Below the pieces are notes generated by a model. That model made no database searches, was not told where the DNA came from, and worked only from the letters and a program-made list of their open reading frames with translations. Of a stretch of DNA of 64,000 bases, positions 1 to 8,434 are shown piece by piece. Made by a program: the position numbers and the translations under genes. Every line of letters starts with the position of its first letter. Positions within the stretch are counted from its first letter, which is position 1. Origin of the DNA: JAUHXS01 sp965213575 (GTDB lineage Bacteria > Bacteroidota > Bacteroidia > Chitinophagales > JAUHXS01); assembly GCA_965213575.1 (NCBI GenBank), contig CBDBZN010000006.1, positions 62,001-126,000 of the forward strand, in the 5' to 3' direction.

Positions 1-156
1 ATTGCATAAATAATGCTGATTATAAAAAGTGTAATTTTGGCTTTCATCGCTTATAGGGAGGCAAAGTAACCATTTTTTAAAATATGACTAAATAAGTGAG
101 CGGTTGACTGCTTTATTTTTTATTATGCAGAACAACACAATATTTAACACAAAGAG

Positions 157-1167
157 TCACCCATTCATTACTAATTCCAATTCTTTTTCGGTTACTATTT
201 TAAAATTCGGATGAGTTTGTAAATGCTTAGCGAGATATTCTTGTTCTGTTTGCCCGGGCGTTGGGACGAGAATTGCTTTCTTTTCCAATTGAGTTAAATC
301 CATCACTGATGAATAACCCGAGCGGCATAATACTTTCTTTGCTCTTATTAATAAATCATTTAATTGTTTTGTATTTGCAATATTTAAAATAGTAGGTATA
401 GAGCTTGTATTATCCATAAGAGCTGACGTTCCTCTTACGAGTACAAAATTTAATCTTATATCTTTTATTTGTTTTAAAATAGCTTTTTCAAATTTTGTAC
501 GCATGGGCTCCGGGCCGGATAGAATGATCAACAAATCAATATCTTGTTCAGCATTTTCTCGTGGTTTCTTAAAACGTGAAAGTGGGCCAATAAATTTGGC
601 ATTAGGAGGCATTGGATAATGATGACTTAAATCTCCTGATAGGGATTGTTGCGGATTTTCATAATCTGGAATCCAGCAATGATCATATTTTTTAATGAAA
701 TATCGATTAATTTTATAGGCGAGAGGTTCTAAAAATTTTAATCCCTTTGGCATCTTAATCATGATTTGGTGGGTGATAAAGATCGTGTTTATCGACTTGT
801 TACATAATCCAAACCGGTTGTCTGAAATAACTAAATCTACTTGATGTTTTTTTATGATTTTCTTCAACTGTTGATGTTCTCTTGCAATAGCGAAACATAA
901 CTTCGGCAGTTGAAAAAATATATTCCAAAACATTTTCATGGTAAGGTAATACCGAACGTTATAACCTTTTAAATGTATATGCTTAAGGCTTGGAAACTCT
1001 TCTCGAAGCAACTTTGCAGCATTTCCATCAGTTGCAATAATAACTTTATTCCCATTTTCAATTAATTGTTCAATGATAGGAATACATCGCGTTGCGTGTC
1101 CTAGCCCCCAGTCAAGCGGACTGACTAAAACTGTTTGATGATTTATATGTGATAATTTATCGAGCAA
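157..1167 (-). CDS. GT-B glycosyltransferase, MurG/UDP-GlcNAc transferase-like
   Basis: A 336-residue protein that resembles the two-lobed GT-B glycosyltransferases of the MurG type. The N-terminal lobe begins with a beta strand and the segment SPLDWGLGHATRC (about residues 16-28), the usual glycine-rich acceptor-side loop. The C-terminal lobe has LLIILSGPEP near residue 213 and the nucleotide-sugar loop LCRSGYSSVMDLTQ near residue 285, followed by PTPGQTEQEYLA. The start is a TTG at 1165-1167; an in-frame TAA lies ten codons upstream and no ATG occurs until residue 77. It has no signal peptide and so probably works on the inner face of the membrane. The sugar and acceptor cannot be read from the sequence. 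MurG itself is unlikely because no cell-wall genes are nearby. Confidence 0.8.
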   Translation of the reverse strand: MLDKLSHINHQTVLVSPLDWGLGHATRCIPIIEQLIENGNKVIIATDGNAAKLLREEFPSLKHIHLKGYNVRYYLTMKMFWNIFFQLPKLCFAIAREHQQLKKIIKKHQVDLVISDNRFGLCNKSINTIFITHQIMIKMPKGLKFLEPLAYKINRYFIKKYDHCWIPDYENPQQSLSGDLSHHYPMPPNAKFIGPLSRFKKPRENAEQDIDLLIILSGPEPMRTKFEKAILKQIKDIRLNFVLVRGTSALMDNTSSIPTILNIANTKQLNDLLIRAKKVLCRSGYSSVMDLTQLEKKAILVPTPGQTEQEYLAKHLQTHPNFKIVTEKELELVMNG

Positions 1168-1244
1168 TCTTTTTCTAAGATAGAAAACAATTAGTTATGC
1201 AGGAATAAAACTTTCTTGCGGAAAATCCGTTATAATTGTAACCT

Positions 1245-1415
1245 ATGAAAGTTTTAGCAAAAGGTACTTTTCTTATTTCAATGCTTATGTTGTTTGCTTG
1301 TAATAACAATCTTCACAAAACTCAAAAAAAGTATCACGACAAAAAGAAGAAAGACTGTAATACTTGTCCTGATTTTTCGCTAAGTCCATTCAAGGAGATG
1401 ACGGATAAAGTATAA
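1245..1415 (+). CDS. Small lipoprotein, 56 residues
   Basis: A short open frame of 57 codons that starts with ATG and has a clear lipoprotein signal: a basic start (MKVLAKG), a hydrophobic stretch and the lipobox LFAC, with Cys at residue 18. The mature part is Lys-rich and carries a second close pair of cysteines in DCNTCPDF. It would be an outer-membrane or periplasmic lipoprotein of about 39 residues after cleavage. It is divergent from the glycosyltransferase gene. A possible -7 like TATAATTG lies just upstream. I do not recognise the family; the well-formed lipobox is the reason to call it a gene. Confidence 0.55.
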   Translation: MKVLAKGTFLISMLMLFACNNNLHKTQKKYHDKKKKDCNTCPDFSLSPFKEMTDKV

Positions 1416-1466
1416 ATCTACCAATAAGGCATTTCCCCGTAGCGTCTCTATTTCCCCTCATTTCCC

Positions 1467-1506
1467 ATTCCCCTCAGAGTCCTCTGCGAGAGACTCTGAG
1501 GGGAAT
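1467..1506. repeat. REP family A, copy 1
   Basis: A palindromic element with 15-base arms (ATTCCCCTCAGAGTC and its exact complement) around a 10-base loop CTCTGCGAGA. It lies 38 bases before the RAYT start. A near-identical copy follows the gene at 2105 in the same orientation, and a third copy in the opposite orientation lies at 2341. This is the usual layout of a RAYT with its own REP sequences. Confidence 0.85.
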
Positions 1507-1544
1507 GGCATTTTTTAGTTAATACTTTTTTGTATTTTTATGGA

Positions 1545-2102
1545 ATGGCTACCCATTCTTTGCACAGCGAGCAAAATACATTTTATTTTATCACCTTTAC
1601 TTGTTATAAATGGCTGCCATTGTTTGAAAAAGCAGATTGCTATAATGCAGTTTATAAATGGTTTGACTACCTCAAAAGAGAATATTGTCAGATATTCGGC
1701 TATGTTATTATGCCTAATCACTTACATTTATTGCTACATATATCAGAAAACAGTAAGGGATTAAACAAACTGGTAGCCAATGGTAAACGATTTCTTGCTT
1801 ATGAAATTATTAAGAAATTAAACGCAGTTAATGAGTTAGCTATTCTGAATATTTTAGCGGCAGGCGTACAACTGAAGGAAAGGTCAAAAGGCAAAAAACA
1901 TCAAGTATTCAGACTCTCGTTTGATGCCAAAGAAATTACAACAGAAAAAAGTTTAATAGAAATTTTAGATTATATACACTATAATCCTGTTCAAAAAAAA
2001 TGGAGATTGGTAGATGACTACGTTGAATATCCTCATTCAAGTGCAACTTTTTATGAGAAAAATCATGAAGGGATATATGAGGTTTCTCATTATAAAGATT
2101 AA
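1545..2102 (+). CDS. REP-associated tyrosine transposase (RAYT, Y1_Tnp/IS200-like)
   Basis: A single-domain HUH nuclease of 185 residues from the chosen ATG. It shows the N-terminal FYFITFTCYKWLPLF, the metal-binding HUH motif MPNHLHLLLHI, and the segment DYIHYNPVQKKWRLV that carries the catalytic tyrosine in this family. RAYTs are domesticated relatives of IS200/IS605 transposases that bind and cut REP hairpins. Here the gene sits between two directly repeated copies of REP family A, about 40 bases before the start and 2 bases after the stop. A TTG five codons upstream (1530) is an alternative start, but the ATG fits the family length better. It is not a full insertion sequence: there is no second gene and no typical IS ends. 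Confidence 0.88.
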   Translation: MATHSLHSEQNTFYFITFTCYKWLPLFEKADCYNAVYKWFDYLKREYCQIFGYVIMPNHLHLLLHISENSKGLNKLVANGKRFLAYEIIKKLNAVNELAILNILAAGVQLKERSKGKKHQVFRLSFDAKEITTEKSLIEILDYIHYNPVQKKWRLVDDYVEYPHSSATFYEKNHEGIYEVSHYKD

Positions 2103-2104
2103 AA

Positions 2105-2136
2105 TCTCAGAGTCCTCTGCGAGAGACTCTGAGGGG
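2105..2136. repeat. REP family A, copy 2
   Basis: Same orientation as the copy at 1467: CTCAGAGTC, loop, GACTCTGAG, then GGG. It begins two bases after the RAYT stop codon, so the element may also act as the transcription terminator of the gene. Confidence 0.85.
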
Positions 2137-2149
2137 TAAAAACAATTAA

Positions 2150-2374
2150 ATGATGAGATTTGAGAAATTTCTAGTATTACTATTTATGATAAGCCTTGGT
2201 GCTTTATCCTGCCTCACAGAAAGAAAAACTAAAAGAATAGCTTATGATTGCAATAAGGTATTAAGACATCATTCGTCTTATTGGAAAAAGGATTCTCTGG
2301 GAACAAATGGTTATAGACAATTAGCCTACAAGGAGCTTATTATTCCCCTCAGAGTCTCTCGCAGAGGACTCTGA
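2150..2374 (+). pseudogene. Lipoprotein gene, 3' end replaced by a REP element
   Basis: An ATG-started frame with a good lipoprotein signal, MRFEKFLVLLFMISLGALSC, with the lipid-carrying Cys near residue 21. The frame then reads about 45 residues that look like real protein (YDCNKVLRHHSSYWKKDSLG and onward) and finally runs into REP copy 3. The last residues, IIPLRVSRRGL, are encoded by the repeat itself. The simplest reading is a gene that lost its 3' end when the REP arrived or recombined. I do not recognise the family. It could still be expressed as a short lipoprotein. Confidence 0.5.
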
Positions 2375-2376
2375 GG
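2341..2376. repeat. REP family A, copy 3 (inverted)
   Basis: The reverse complement orientation of copies 1 and 2: CCCCTCAGAGTC, loop TCTCGCAGAG, GACTCTGAGG. It overlaps the end of the truncated lipoprotein gene and supplies its stop region. Confidence 0.85.
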
Positions 2377-2394
2377 AAGTAGGGGGATAATTTG

Positions 2395-2805
2395 TTAATC
2401 CACACGAAGCTTCACGCTATATCGCTCTGCTTTCCCTTGATTTTCCCAATGTCCATAGTTTACTGCTAGCAGAGTTATAACATGGTCTTCAAATTGTGAG
2501 GTATAAGGTTTGTTGGTATCTCCTAAACTTAATAATGCTTCTTGATCATTTATTTTCACCTTAATCGTTACATAGCCTGCCCAAACACATGCTACGCCCG
2601 GTTCGGTGGGACACCGGCTTTCTTCTACCAGTTCTACAAACTCAATTTTAATTTTCTCGGAAGGTGTTTTCACCAGAGTAGATTGATCAAAACTTAGAGT
2701 AAAATTTTCTGATAGCTTTGTTATATTTCTATTGCAACTAGTCAATAATAAAAACATAGCTACGAATGTGAAGATTAAAATATGTTTCATTTCTAAAGAT
2801 TTCAA
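2395..2805 (-). CDS. Lipoprotein of unknown function
   Basis: A 136-residue lipoprotein: lipobox LLLTSC with Cys near residue 24. The mature domain contains ESRCPTEPGVACVWAGYV, a Cys-rich pattern (SRCP...CVWAG) that I know from small Bacteroidota lipoproteins of unknown function. The rest is predicted beta. It lies 16 bases downstream of mfd on the same strand and may be read through from it, but no functional link is evident. An internal ATG at residue 6 (MKHILIF) could be the real start and makes a more compact signal peptide. Confidence 0.7.
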   Translation of the reverse strand: MKSLEMKHILIFTFVAMFLLLTSCNRNITKLSENFTLSFDQSTLVKTPSEKIKIEFVELVEESRCPTEPGVACVWAGYVTIKVKINDQEALLSLGDTNKPYTSQFEDHVITLLAVNYGHWENQGKAERYSVKLRVD

Positions 2806-2821
2806 TTCTAAGAATCAATAA

Positions 2822-5800
2822 CTATACCTTTTCTTCTACTTTAACTTTTATGCCTTCTGCTATTTGAGCCAAAATACTTTTAGCATGTTGGATGGTCAAA
2901 ACATCTTCTATCGTCAATATTAAAAATTTGCTAGTCTGTTTCAGCTTGCCGATAGAAGAATACTGTTGAATATATTTTAATATTCTGCTAAACAATTCCG
3001 ATTCATAAAAAAGCGAGTGTTGATTTTCTATGAAATAACACTTCATGATGTCCTTTTTGATAAATATGCGCTCAAATCCCAGTTTTTTAGCCAGCCATTG
3101 TAAACGCACCATATCTAAAAGCTCTAACGTAGATTGCGGCACGGGGCCAAAACGGTCTTCTAACTCTTGTTGGAAGTGTTGCAGCTGTTCTTCAACTTTA
3201 AAATTATTCAACTCGGTATATAAATGCAGCCGCTCATTGGTATTTCTAACATATTGATCCGGAATGAGGATTTCCATATCAGTTTCAATCTGGCAATCAT
3301 TCACAAAATCTTGCTTTCGCTGAATTTCTTCTGCAAAAAGATCTTTATACTCGGTCTCTTTCAATTCTAAAATTGCTTCATCTAATATCTTTTGGTACAT
3401 ATCAAATCCGATTTCTGAGATAAAACCACTTTGCTCTCCGCCTAAAATATTTCCTGCTCCTCGAATATCTAAATCTCGCATAGCAATATTAAAACCACTT
3501 CCTAAACCTGAATAATCGACAATTGTCTGTATCCGCTTTTTAGCTTCCGGTGTTAAAGTAGACAATGGCGGCCCGAATAGATAGCAAAAAGCTTTTTTAT
3601 TAGAACGGCCCACTCTGCCTCTCAATTGATGCAAGTCACTTAACCCAAAATGATGAGCATTGTTAATGATGATGGTATTAACATTAGAAATATCAATCCC
3701 CGATTCTACAATAGTCGTAGATACCAGCACATCATATCGCCCATCAATAAAATCTTTTAAAGTGGTTTCTAACTTAGATCCATCCATCTGGCCATGAGCT
3801 ATAGCAATATCTACATCAGGACAAAGTTTTTGTAACATGGCATGGATCTCTGTAATATTTTTAACTCTATCGTGGACAAAGAAAACTTGTCCGCCCCGGC
3901 TTACTTCATAATTAATCGCATCTCTCATCACCTCATCATTCCAAACTCGAAGTTCCGTAGCAATAGGCTGCCTGTTGGGTGGAGGGGTATTAATAACTGA
4001 TAAATCCCTAGAACCCATTAAAGAGAATTGCAAGGTTCGAGGTATAGGAGTTGCGGTCAGCGTAAGCGTATCTACATTAACTTTTATGGATTTAAGCTTT
4101 TCCTTAGCGGAAACGCCAAATTTTTGTTCTTCATCGATAATTAATAATCCTAAATCTTTATACTTGATCTTGCTGTTTAAAATGGCATGCGTTCCTATTA
4201 AAATATCCACCTTTCCATCTGCTACGTTTTTAACCGTTTCTGTTTTTTGTTTTGCTGACTTAAAGCGATTAATATAATCTACCGTGCAAGGCAAATCTCC
4301 TATCCTATCTTTGAATGTTTTATAATGTTGCAAGGCTAAAATTGTAGTGGGCACCAAAACTGCTACTTGTTTGCTGTCATTGACTGCCTTTACAGCAGCC
4401 CGTATAGCAATTTCGGTTTTGCCAAAACCTACATCTCCACATACTAAGCGATCCATAGGATACTCAGCTTCCATATCTCTTTTTACATCTTGAGTAGACT
4501 TTTCTTGATCAGGTGTATCTTCATAAATAAAAGAGGCTTCTAAAGTATTTTGAATATATGTATCGGGGCTATAAGCAAATCCTTTTGCCGCTTTTCGCTT
4601 AGCATAAAGCTGAATCAAATCACGCGCAATATCTTTTACTTTCTTTTTCGTTTTTCTTTTAAGTTGATCCCATGCATCTGAACCAATCTTATTGACTTTT
4701 GGCGGCTTACCGTCTTTGCCAACATACTTAGACACTTTATGTAATGAATTGATAGAAACATACAATAAATCATTATTAGAATAAACCAAACGAATGGATT
4801 CTTGCACTTTGCCGTCTACTTCGATTTTTTCTAATCCGGAGTACACCCCTACGCCGTGATCAATATGAGTAACATAATCTCCCGGCTGCAATTCCTTTAA
4901 TGTTTTTATTAATAGCGACTGGCTTTTAGAAAAACCTTGCTTAATATAATATTTGTGAAATTTTTCAAAGATCTGATGCTCAGTATAGCATGCTATTTTG
5001 AGTTCTCGATCAATAAATCCTGTACTTAAGGAAGTATTAATGGGATGAAAATCAACTTCTAATTCTTTGTTTTCAAAAATATTATAAAATCGTTCTATTT
5101 GCTTGCTGCTTTCTGCAAAAAGGTAATTAGTAATGCCTTCTTTAGTATTTTGTTGGAAATGCTGGGCGACCAGGTTAAAGTTTTTATTAAAAGCAATTTG
5201 TGGCGCTATATTAAAAGCAATTTGATTAGGTGTATTAAAATAATTTCCCAATCCCCACTCCACGGTGTTTTTATTGCTCAATTTTTCTAAAAAAATATTG
5301 TGCTGCTCATAATAATCTTCAGGGCTTCCTTGTAACAAAGGAGGTATTTCATCATAATCAGTTGTCTTTTTTATTTGCCCTTTAATTTCCGTCAACTTTT
5401 CCCAACATATCTGTAGCCGCTCTGCTAGAAACTGAATATCCTTGATCCAAACAGTAGCATTAGTCGGAAGAAACTCAAGCATAGAGACACGAGAAGTAGG
5501 CTTTTCCTGATCTTGGGCATTTACATTAGGAACAATAGAAATTTTTGCCACCTTTTTTTGCGACAGTTGAGAAATAGGATCAAATGTTCTGATAGACTCA
5601 ATTTCATGGCCAAATAATTCTATTCTGTATGGATAATCGTTTGCATATGAAAAAATGTCAATGATATCTCCTCTGATAGCGAATTGCCCCGGTTCATAAA
5701 CAAAATCTACTCGCTCAAAAAACAAGCTGTTAAGCATTTCTATCATATCATCAATACTCAGTTGTTCCCCTTTTTTGATAGACAAGCTGTTGCCGGCAAA

Positions 5801-6223
5801 TACTTTCGGTTCTATTACCTTTTCAAAAATAGCTTCGGGGTAAGTGATGATGATCTCTCCTTTGTTGTCGCTCGTAACGATTCTGTTGAGCATCTCCGTT
5901 CGTAGAAGCTCATTATTACTGTTGATATTTTCAAATACAGCAGGTTTTTTAAACGAATCTGGAAAGAAGAAAACATCTTTTTTGGGCAACAATGATTTAA
6001 GGTCGTTTTGAAAATATGCAGCCTCTTCTTTGTCATTTAAAATAACTAAATGATATCCGCTGACTTTCTTATAAGTAGCGGCAACCACAAAAGCATCGGC
6101 TGACCGAAGCAATTGTGATAGATATACTTTTCTGGTTTTTTCATCAGTAATCCAACCGGCAATTTTAGCTACTTGCTCATTACTTTCATAGACATTAAGT
6201 ATGTTATCTAAATTTGCTATCAT
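2822..6223 (-). CDS. mfd: Transcription-repair coupling factor Mfd
   Basis: An 1133-residue SF2 DNA translocase that removes RNA polymerase stalled at DNA lesions and recruits UvrA. Domains in order: a UvrB-like N-terminal region, the RNA-polymerase-interacting CarD-like domain (about residues 445-510, PGDYVTHIDHGVGVYSG), and the RecG-like helicase core. The core has Walker A GDVGFGKTEIA near residue 597 and the Walker B DEEQ near 697. Motif VI is visible in DLHQLRGRVGRSNKKAFCYL. A C-terminal TRCF domain follows (about 960-1080). The length matches Bacteroidota homologues and no key motif is missing. No other nucleotide-excision-repair gene is nearby. The start ATG is followed at once by the expected N-terminal region. 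Confidence 0.97.
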   Translation of the reverse strand: MIANLDNILNVYESNEQVAKIAGWITDEKTRKVYLSQLLRSADAFVVAATYKKVSGYHLVILNDKEEAAYFQNDLKSLLPKKDVFFFPDSFKKPAVFENINSNNELLRTEMLNRIVTSDNKGEIIITYPEAIFEKVIEPKVFAGNSLSIKKGEQLSIDDMIEMLNSLFFERVDFVYEPGQFAIRGDIIDIFSYANDYPYRIELFGHEIESIRTFDPISQLSQKKVAKISIVPNVNAQDQEKPTSRVSMLEFLPTNATVWIKDIQFLAERLQICWEKLTEIKGQIKKTTDYDEIPPLLQGSPEDYYEQHNIFLEKLSNKNTVEWGLGNYFNTPNQIAFNIAPQIAFNKNFNLVAQHFQQNTKEGITNYLFAESSKQIERFYNIFENKELEVDFHPINTSLSTGFIDRELKIACYTEHQIFEKFHKYYIKQGFSKSQSLLIKTLKELQPGDYVTHIDHGVGVYSGLEKIEVDGKVQESIRLVYSNNDLLYVSINSLHKVSKYVGKDGKPPKVNKIGSDAWDQLKRKTKKKVKDIARDLIQLYAKRKAAKGFAYSPDTYIQNTLEASFIYEDTPDQEKSTQDVKRDMEAEYPMDRLVCGDVGFGKTEIAIRAAVKAVNDSKQVAVLVPTTILALQHYKTFKDRIGDLPCTVDYINRFKSAKQKTETVKNVADGKVDILIGTHAILNSKIKYKDLGLLIIDEEQKFGVSAKEKLKSIKVNVDTLTLTATPIPRTLQFSLMGSRDLSVINTPPPNRQPIATELRVWNDEVMRDAINYEVSRGGQVFFVHDRVKNITEIHAMLQKLCPDVDIAIAHGQMDGSKLETTLKDFIDGRYDVLVSTTIVESGIDISNVNTIIINNAHHFGLSDLHQLRGRVGRSNKKAFCYLFGPPLSTLTPEAKKRIQTIVDYSGLGSGFNIAMRDLDIRGAGNILGGEQSGFISEIGFDMYQKILDEAILELKETEYKDLFAEEIQRKQDFVNDCQIETDMEILIPDQYVRNTNERLHLYTELNNFKVEEQLQHFQQELEDRFGPVPQSTLELLDMVRLQWLAKKLGFERIFIKKDIMKCYFIENQHSLFYESELFSRILKYIQQYSSIGKLKQTSKFLILTIEDVLTIQHAKSILAQIAEGIKVKVEEKV

Positions 6224-6286
6224 TAGAAAATACCTATTATCCTTATCAATAAGAAGGAAATAATATTTAAGTTAAAGGGCAATTGT

Positions 6287-6574
6287 TTATTTTTCATCTG
6301 TCCCCCAATAAAAGTCATCCTCTTCCATAGTAGAGGAAGTAGTTGATGCTGATGTTCCTTTAGCCGGAAGAGGAGCTGCTTTTTTCGTTTTAGAAAAAAG
6401 CATAAAAGCTACCCCCGTCAAAACACCTATACTAAATGCACTTAAAACGATAATAACTAAGGAACCATTATAATGCCACGAGAAAAAATAGATGTTGGTA
6501 CTCGTGGCATTTTGAATAGAAAAGACAACTAATAAAAAAGCAATAATCAAACCGAATATCAGGTACTTTACCAT
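6287..6574 (-). CDS. LapA-like (DUF1049) inner membrane protein
   Basis: A 95-residue protein with two predicted membrane helices (about residues 3-22 and 38-62). Between them is SIQNATSTNIYFFSW, the pattern typical of the LapA/DUF1049 family. The cytoplasmic tail is short, Ser/Thr-rich and acidic. In proteobacteria LapA-type proteins act with LapB in lipopolysaccharide control, but Bacteroidota members are not characterised as far as I know. It sits 3 bases after the DUF4834 gene on the same strand, so the two are probably cotranscribed. Confidence 0.7.
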   Translation of the reverse strand: MVKYLIFGLIIAFLLVVFSIQNATSTNIYFFSWHYNGSLVIIVLSAFSIGVLTGVAFMLFSKTKKAAPLPAKGTSASTTSSTMEEDDFYWGTDEK

Positions 6575-6577
6575 TGG

Positions 6578-6805
6578 TTATTTCACTTCTTCGTAATCGA
6601 TATATTCTCCGAGATCATCCTTTTGTTTTTCCTGTTTCTTTTCTTTCTGTTGAGTACGCTCATTACGCATTTTTCTGGAATCTTGTCCAAATTGATTGTT
6701 CAAGGTTCGGTTAACAAAGTTCCGAATCACAAATGGTAAGACATACCTTGCCACTAAGTTAAAGCAAACGTAAAGGAAGAAAAATATAAATAAGATCTTA
6801 AACAT
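6578..6805 (-). CDS. DUF4834 family small membrane protein
   Basis: A 75-residue protein with one N-terminal membrane helix (residues 2-18), a basic middle (NRTLNNQFGQDSRKMRNERT) and an acidic end (DDLGEYIDYEEVK). This arrangement and the ending GEYIDYEE match the DUF4834 proteins found only in Bacteroidota. The function is unknown. It is the first gene of a two-gene unit with the LapA-like gene. Confidence 0.7.
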   Translation of the reverse strand: MFKILFIFFFLYVCFNLVARYVLPFVIRNFVNRTLNNQFGQDSRKMRNERTQQKEKKQEKQKDDLGEYIDYEEVK

Positions 6806-6901
6806 GTTATAAAATTACAAAATACCGATGGGAAAAGAAAGGTAGGCAAGCGAAAGGTGGTAATTATTTAGAGTCCGGAGAAAAATTTTTTGCCTTCTAT
6901 A

Positions 6902-8140
6902 TTAATCCTTATCCGAGTTCTTTTTACGAACAAATAAAAACGGAGCGCTAAGCCCGTGAATGACAATAGAACTTAGTACAAAAACTGACACAATGCCGTA
7001 TAAATACGGACGATCATCATAGTCGCCAATGGTATAAAACGCCCAAGATAAGTAAAACAGCGATCCAATACCGCGAATACCAAAAAAGCTGATCAATAGC
7101 TTTTCCTTAAGGCGCATTTTTTTACCTAATAAGCTACATACCCCTGCGACAGGGCGGATAATAAAAATTAATAAAAGCGCTACCCAAAAAGCATCCCAGC
7201 CTCCTGATTTTAGGATGCCACTTATGATGCTTCCTCCAAACAATACAATCCATATTATTAATAAGAAGCGCTCTACTTCATCAACGAAAGCATGCAATTT
7301 CTCTTTATAGTCGTTATTTATACTTTTGCTGTGCTTTAGCGTTATACTAGCAACAAATACTGCAAGAAATCCATATCCATGTAATAACTCAGTTCCTGCA
7401 AAGGCCACAATTGCTAAAGCAAAGGCGAGTAGCCCGTCTTGAGTCTTAATATCAAGAACTTTACAAAGCCAGCTATGAGAAAAGATAACTATTTTCGCAA
7501 AAATATATCCAAACACTATTCCTAAAATGATTTTAAGTGCGAACTCATTCCACAGCCAGCCGGTTAAGCTAAATGATTCCCAACTACCTGCTTGTATGAT
7601 CAAAACTGCCAGATAAGTAAATGGAAATGCCATTCCATCGTTAAGTCCTGCTTCCGCAGTTAGTACAAATTCAGATTTAGGTAGCTCTTCATCTTGATGT
7701 TCGGGAGCTTCTAATTGGACTTCAGCAGCTAACACAGGATCGGTAGGTGCCATGACGGCAGCAAGTAAAATAGCACTGGCAAATGACAGCTCAAGCATTT
7801 CTGTTCCCAGAAAATATACGCCTATCATCGTAATGGGCATGGCTATGCATATAAATCTAAAAGGAACTTTCCAAAAATTAAAACTTGCATTCACCGGAAT
7901 TTTTAGCCCTGCAGCCATCAATGAAATGACTACAATAAGTTCACTGATCATCATTATCCGATCATCCGGCCAATAAGGATCCGGCCATTGCAAAGGAATT
8001 TCGAGATAGTAAATTAAAAACCCAATTCCTAGCAATAAGAGTGGATAGGAAATCTTAATTTTTTTTGAAAGTGCAGGAAGCCAAGCCATAAATAATACGG
8101 CTGTACCCATAGCTAACAGAATTAAAAGATGGTCATTCAT
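6902..8140 (-). CDS. Na+/H+ antiporter of the CPA1/NhaP type
   Basis: A 412-residue integral membrane protein with about 12 hydrophobic segments. The ion-binding core motif APTDPVLAAEVQ lies near residues 130-141, followed by the second conserved region TAEAGLNDGMAFPFTYLA, which holds the aspartate expected in electroneutral CPA1 exchangers. The arginine-rich SFFGIRGIGSLFYLSWA near residue 350 is also typical. It would exchange sodium or potassium for protons at the inner membrane. The gene is monocistronic. Ion preference cannot be judged from sequence. Confidence 0.88.
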   Translation of the reverse strand: MNDHLLILLAMGTAVLFMAWLPALSKKIKISYPLLLLGIGFLIYYLEIPLQWPDPYWPDDRIMMISELIVVISLMAAGLKIPVNASFNFWKVPFRFICIAMPITMIGVYFLGTEMLELSFASAILLAAVMAPTDPVLAAEVQLEAPEHQDEELPKSEFVLTAEAGLNDGMAFPFTYLAVLIIQAGSWESFSLTGWLWNEFALKIILGIVFGYIFAKIVIFSHSWLCKVLDIKTQDGLLAFALAIVAFAGTELLHGYGFLAVFVASITLKHSKSINNDYKEKLHAFVDEVERFLLIIWIVLFGGSIISGILKSGGWDAFWVALLLIFIIRPVAGVCSLLGKKMRLKEKLLISFFGIRGIGSLFYLSWAFYTIGDYDDRPYLYGIVSVFVLSSIVIHGLSAPFLFVRKKNSDKD

Positions 8141-8374
8141 TTAGTAGCAAAATTTTAATGCAAAATTCAGACATGGGCCTTCTTATAAATAATGTAATTT
8201 ATGAATGAGAGTTACAGAAAAAATGTTTGTCCGAAAGATAGTAAAAAGCATGGTGTATTCCTCTTCAAATATTAAAATTAATTTGAATATAATTAGCATT
8301 AAATCATTGAGTTTTACAAAATGTCCTAGAGGTTAATTTTTCTTGATAAAAAGCTAAGGATAAATATACTTAGG

Positions 8375-8393
8375 GTGCGACTTTGAGTCACAC
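8375..8393. other. Hairpin in the carB-antiporter gap
   Basis: The 294-base gap between the antiporter and carB holds one clear structure, GTGCGACT-TTG-AGTCACAC, an 8-pair stem with one mismatch. It lies 42 bases after the carB stop on the carB strand, but no T-run follows, so it is only a weak candidate terminator. The rest of the gap is AT-rich with no supportable gene. Confidence 0.35.
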
Positions 8394-8434
8394 TCTCAAG
8401 GATAAATTATAAAATTCTAAACGTTTAACTAATC

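Noticed and set aside
1..156. Upstream part of a gene ending near the window start.
   Set aside because: The first 156 bases are AT-rich with no clear frame; nothing could be supported.
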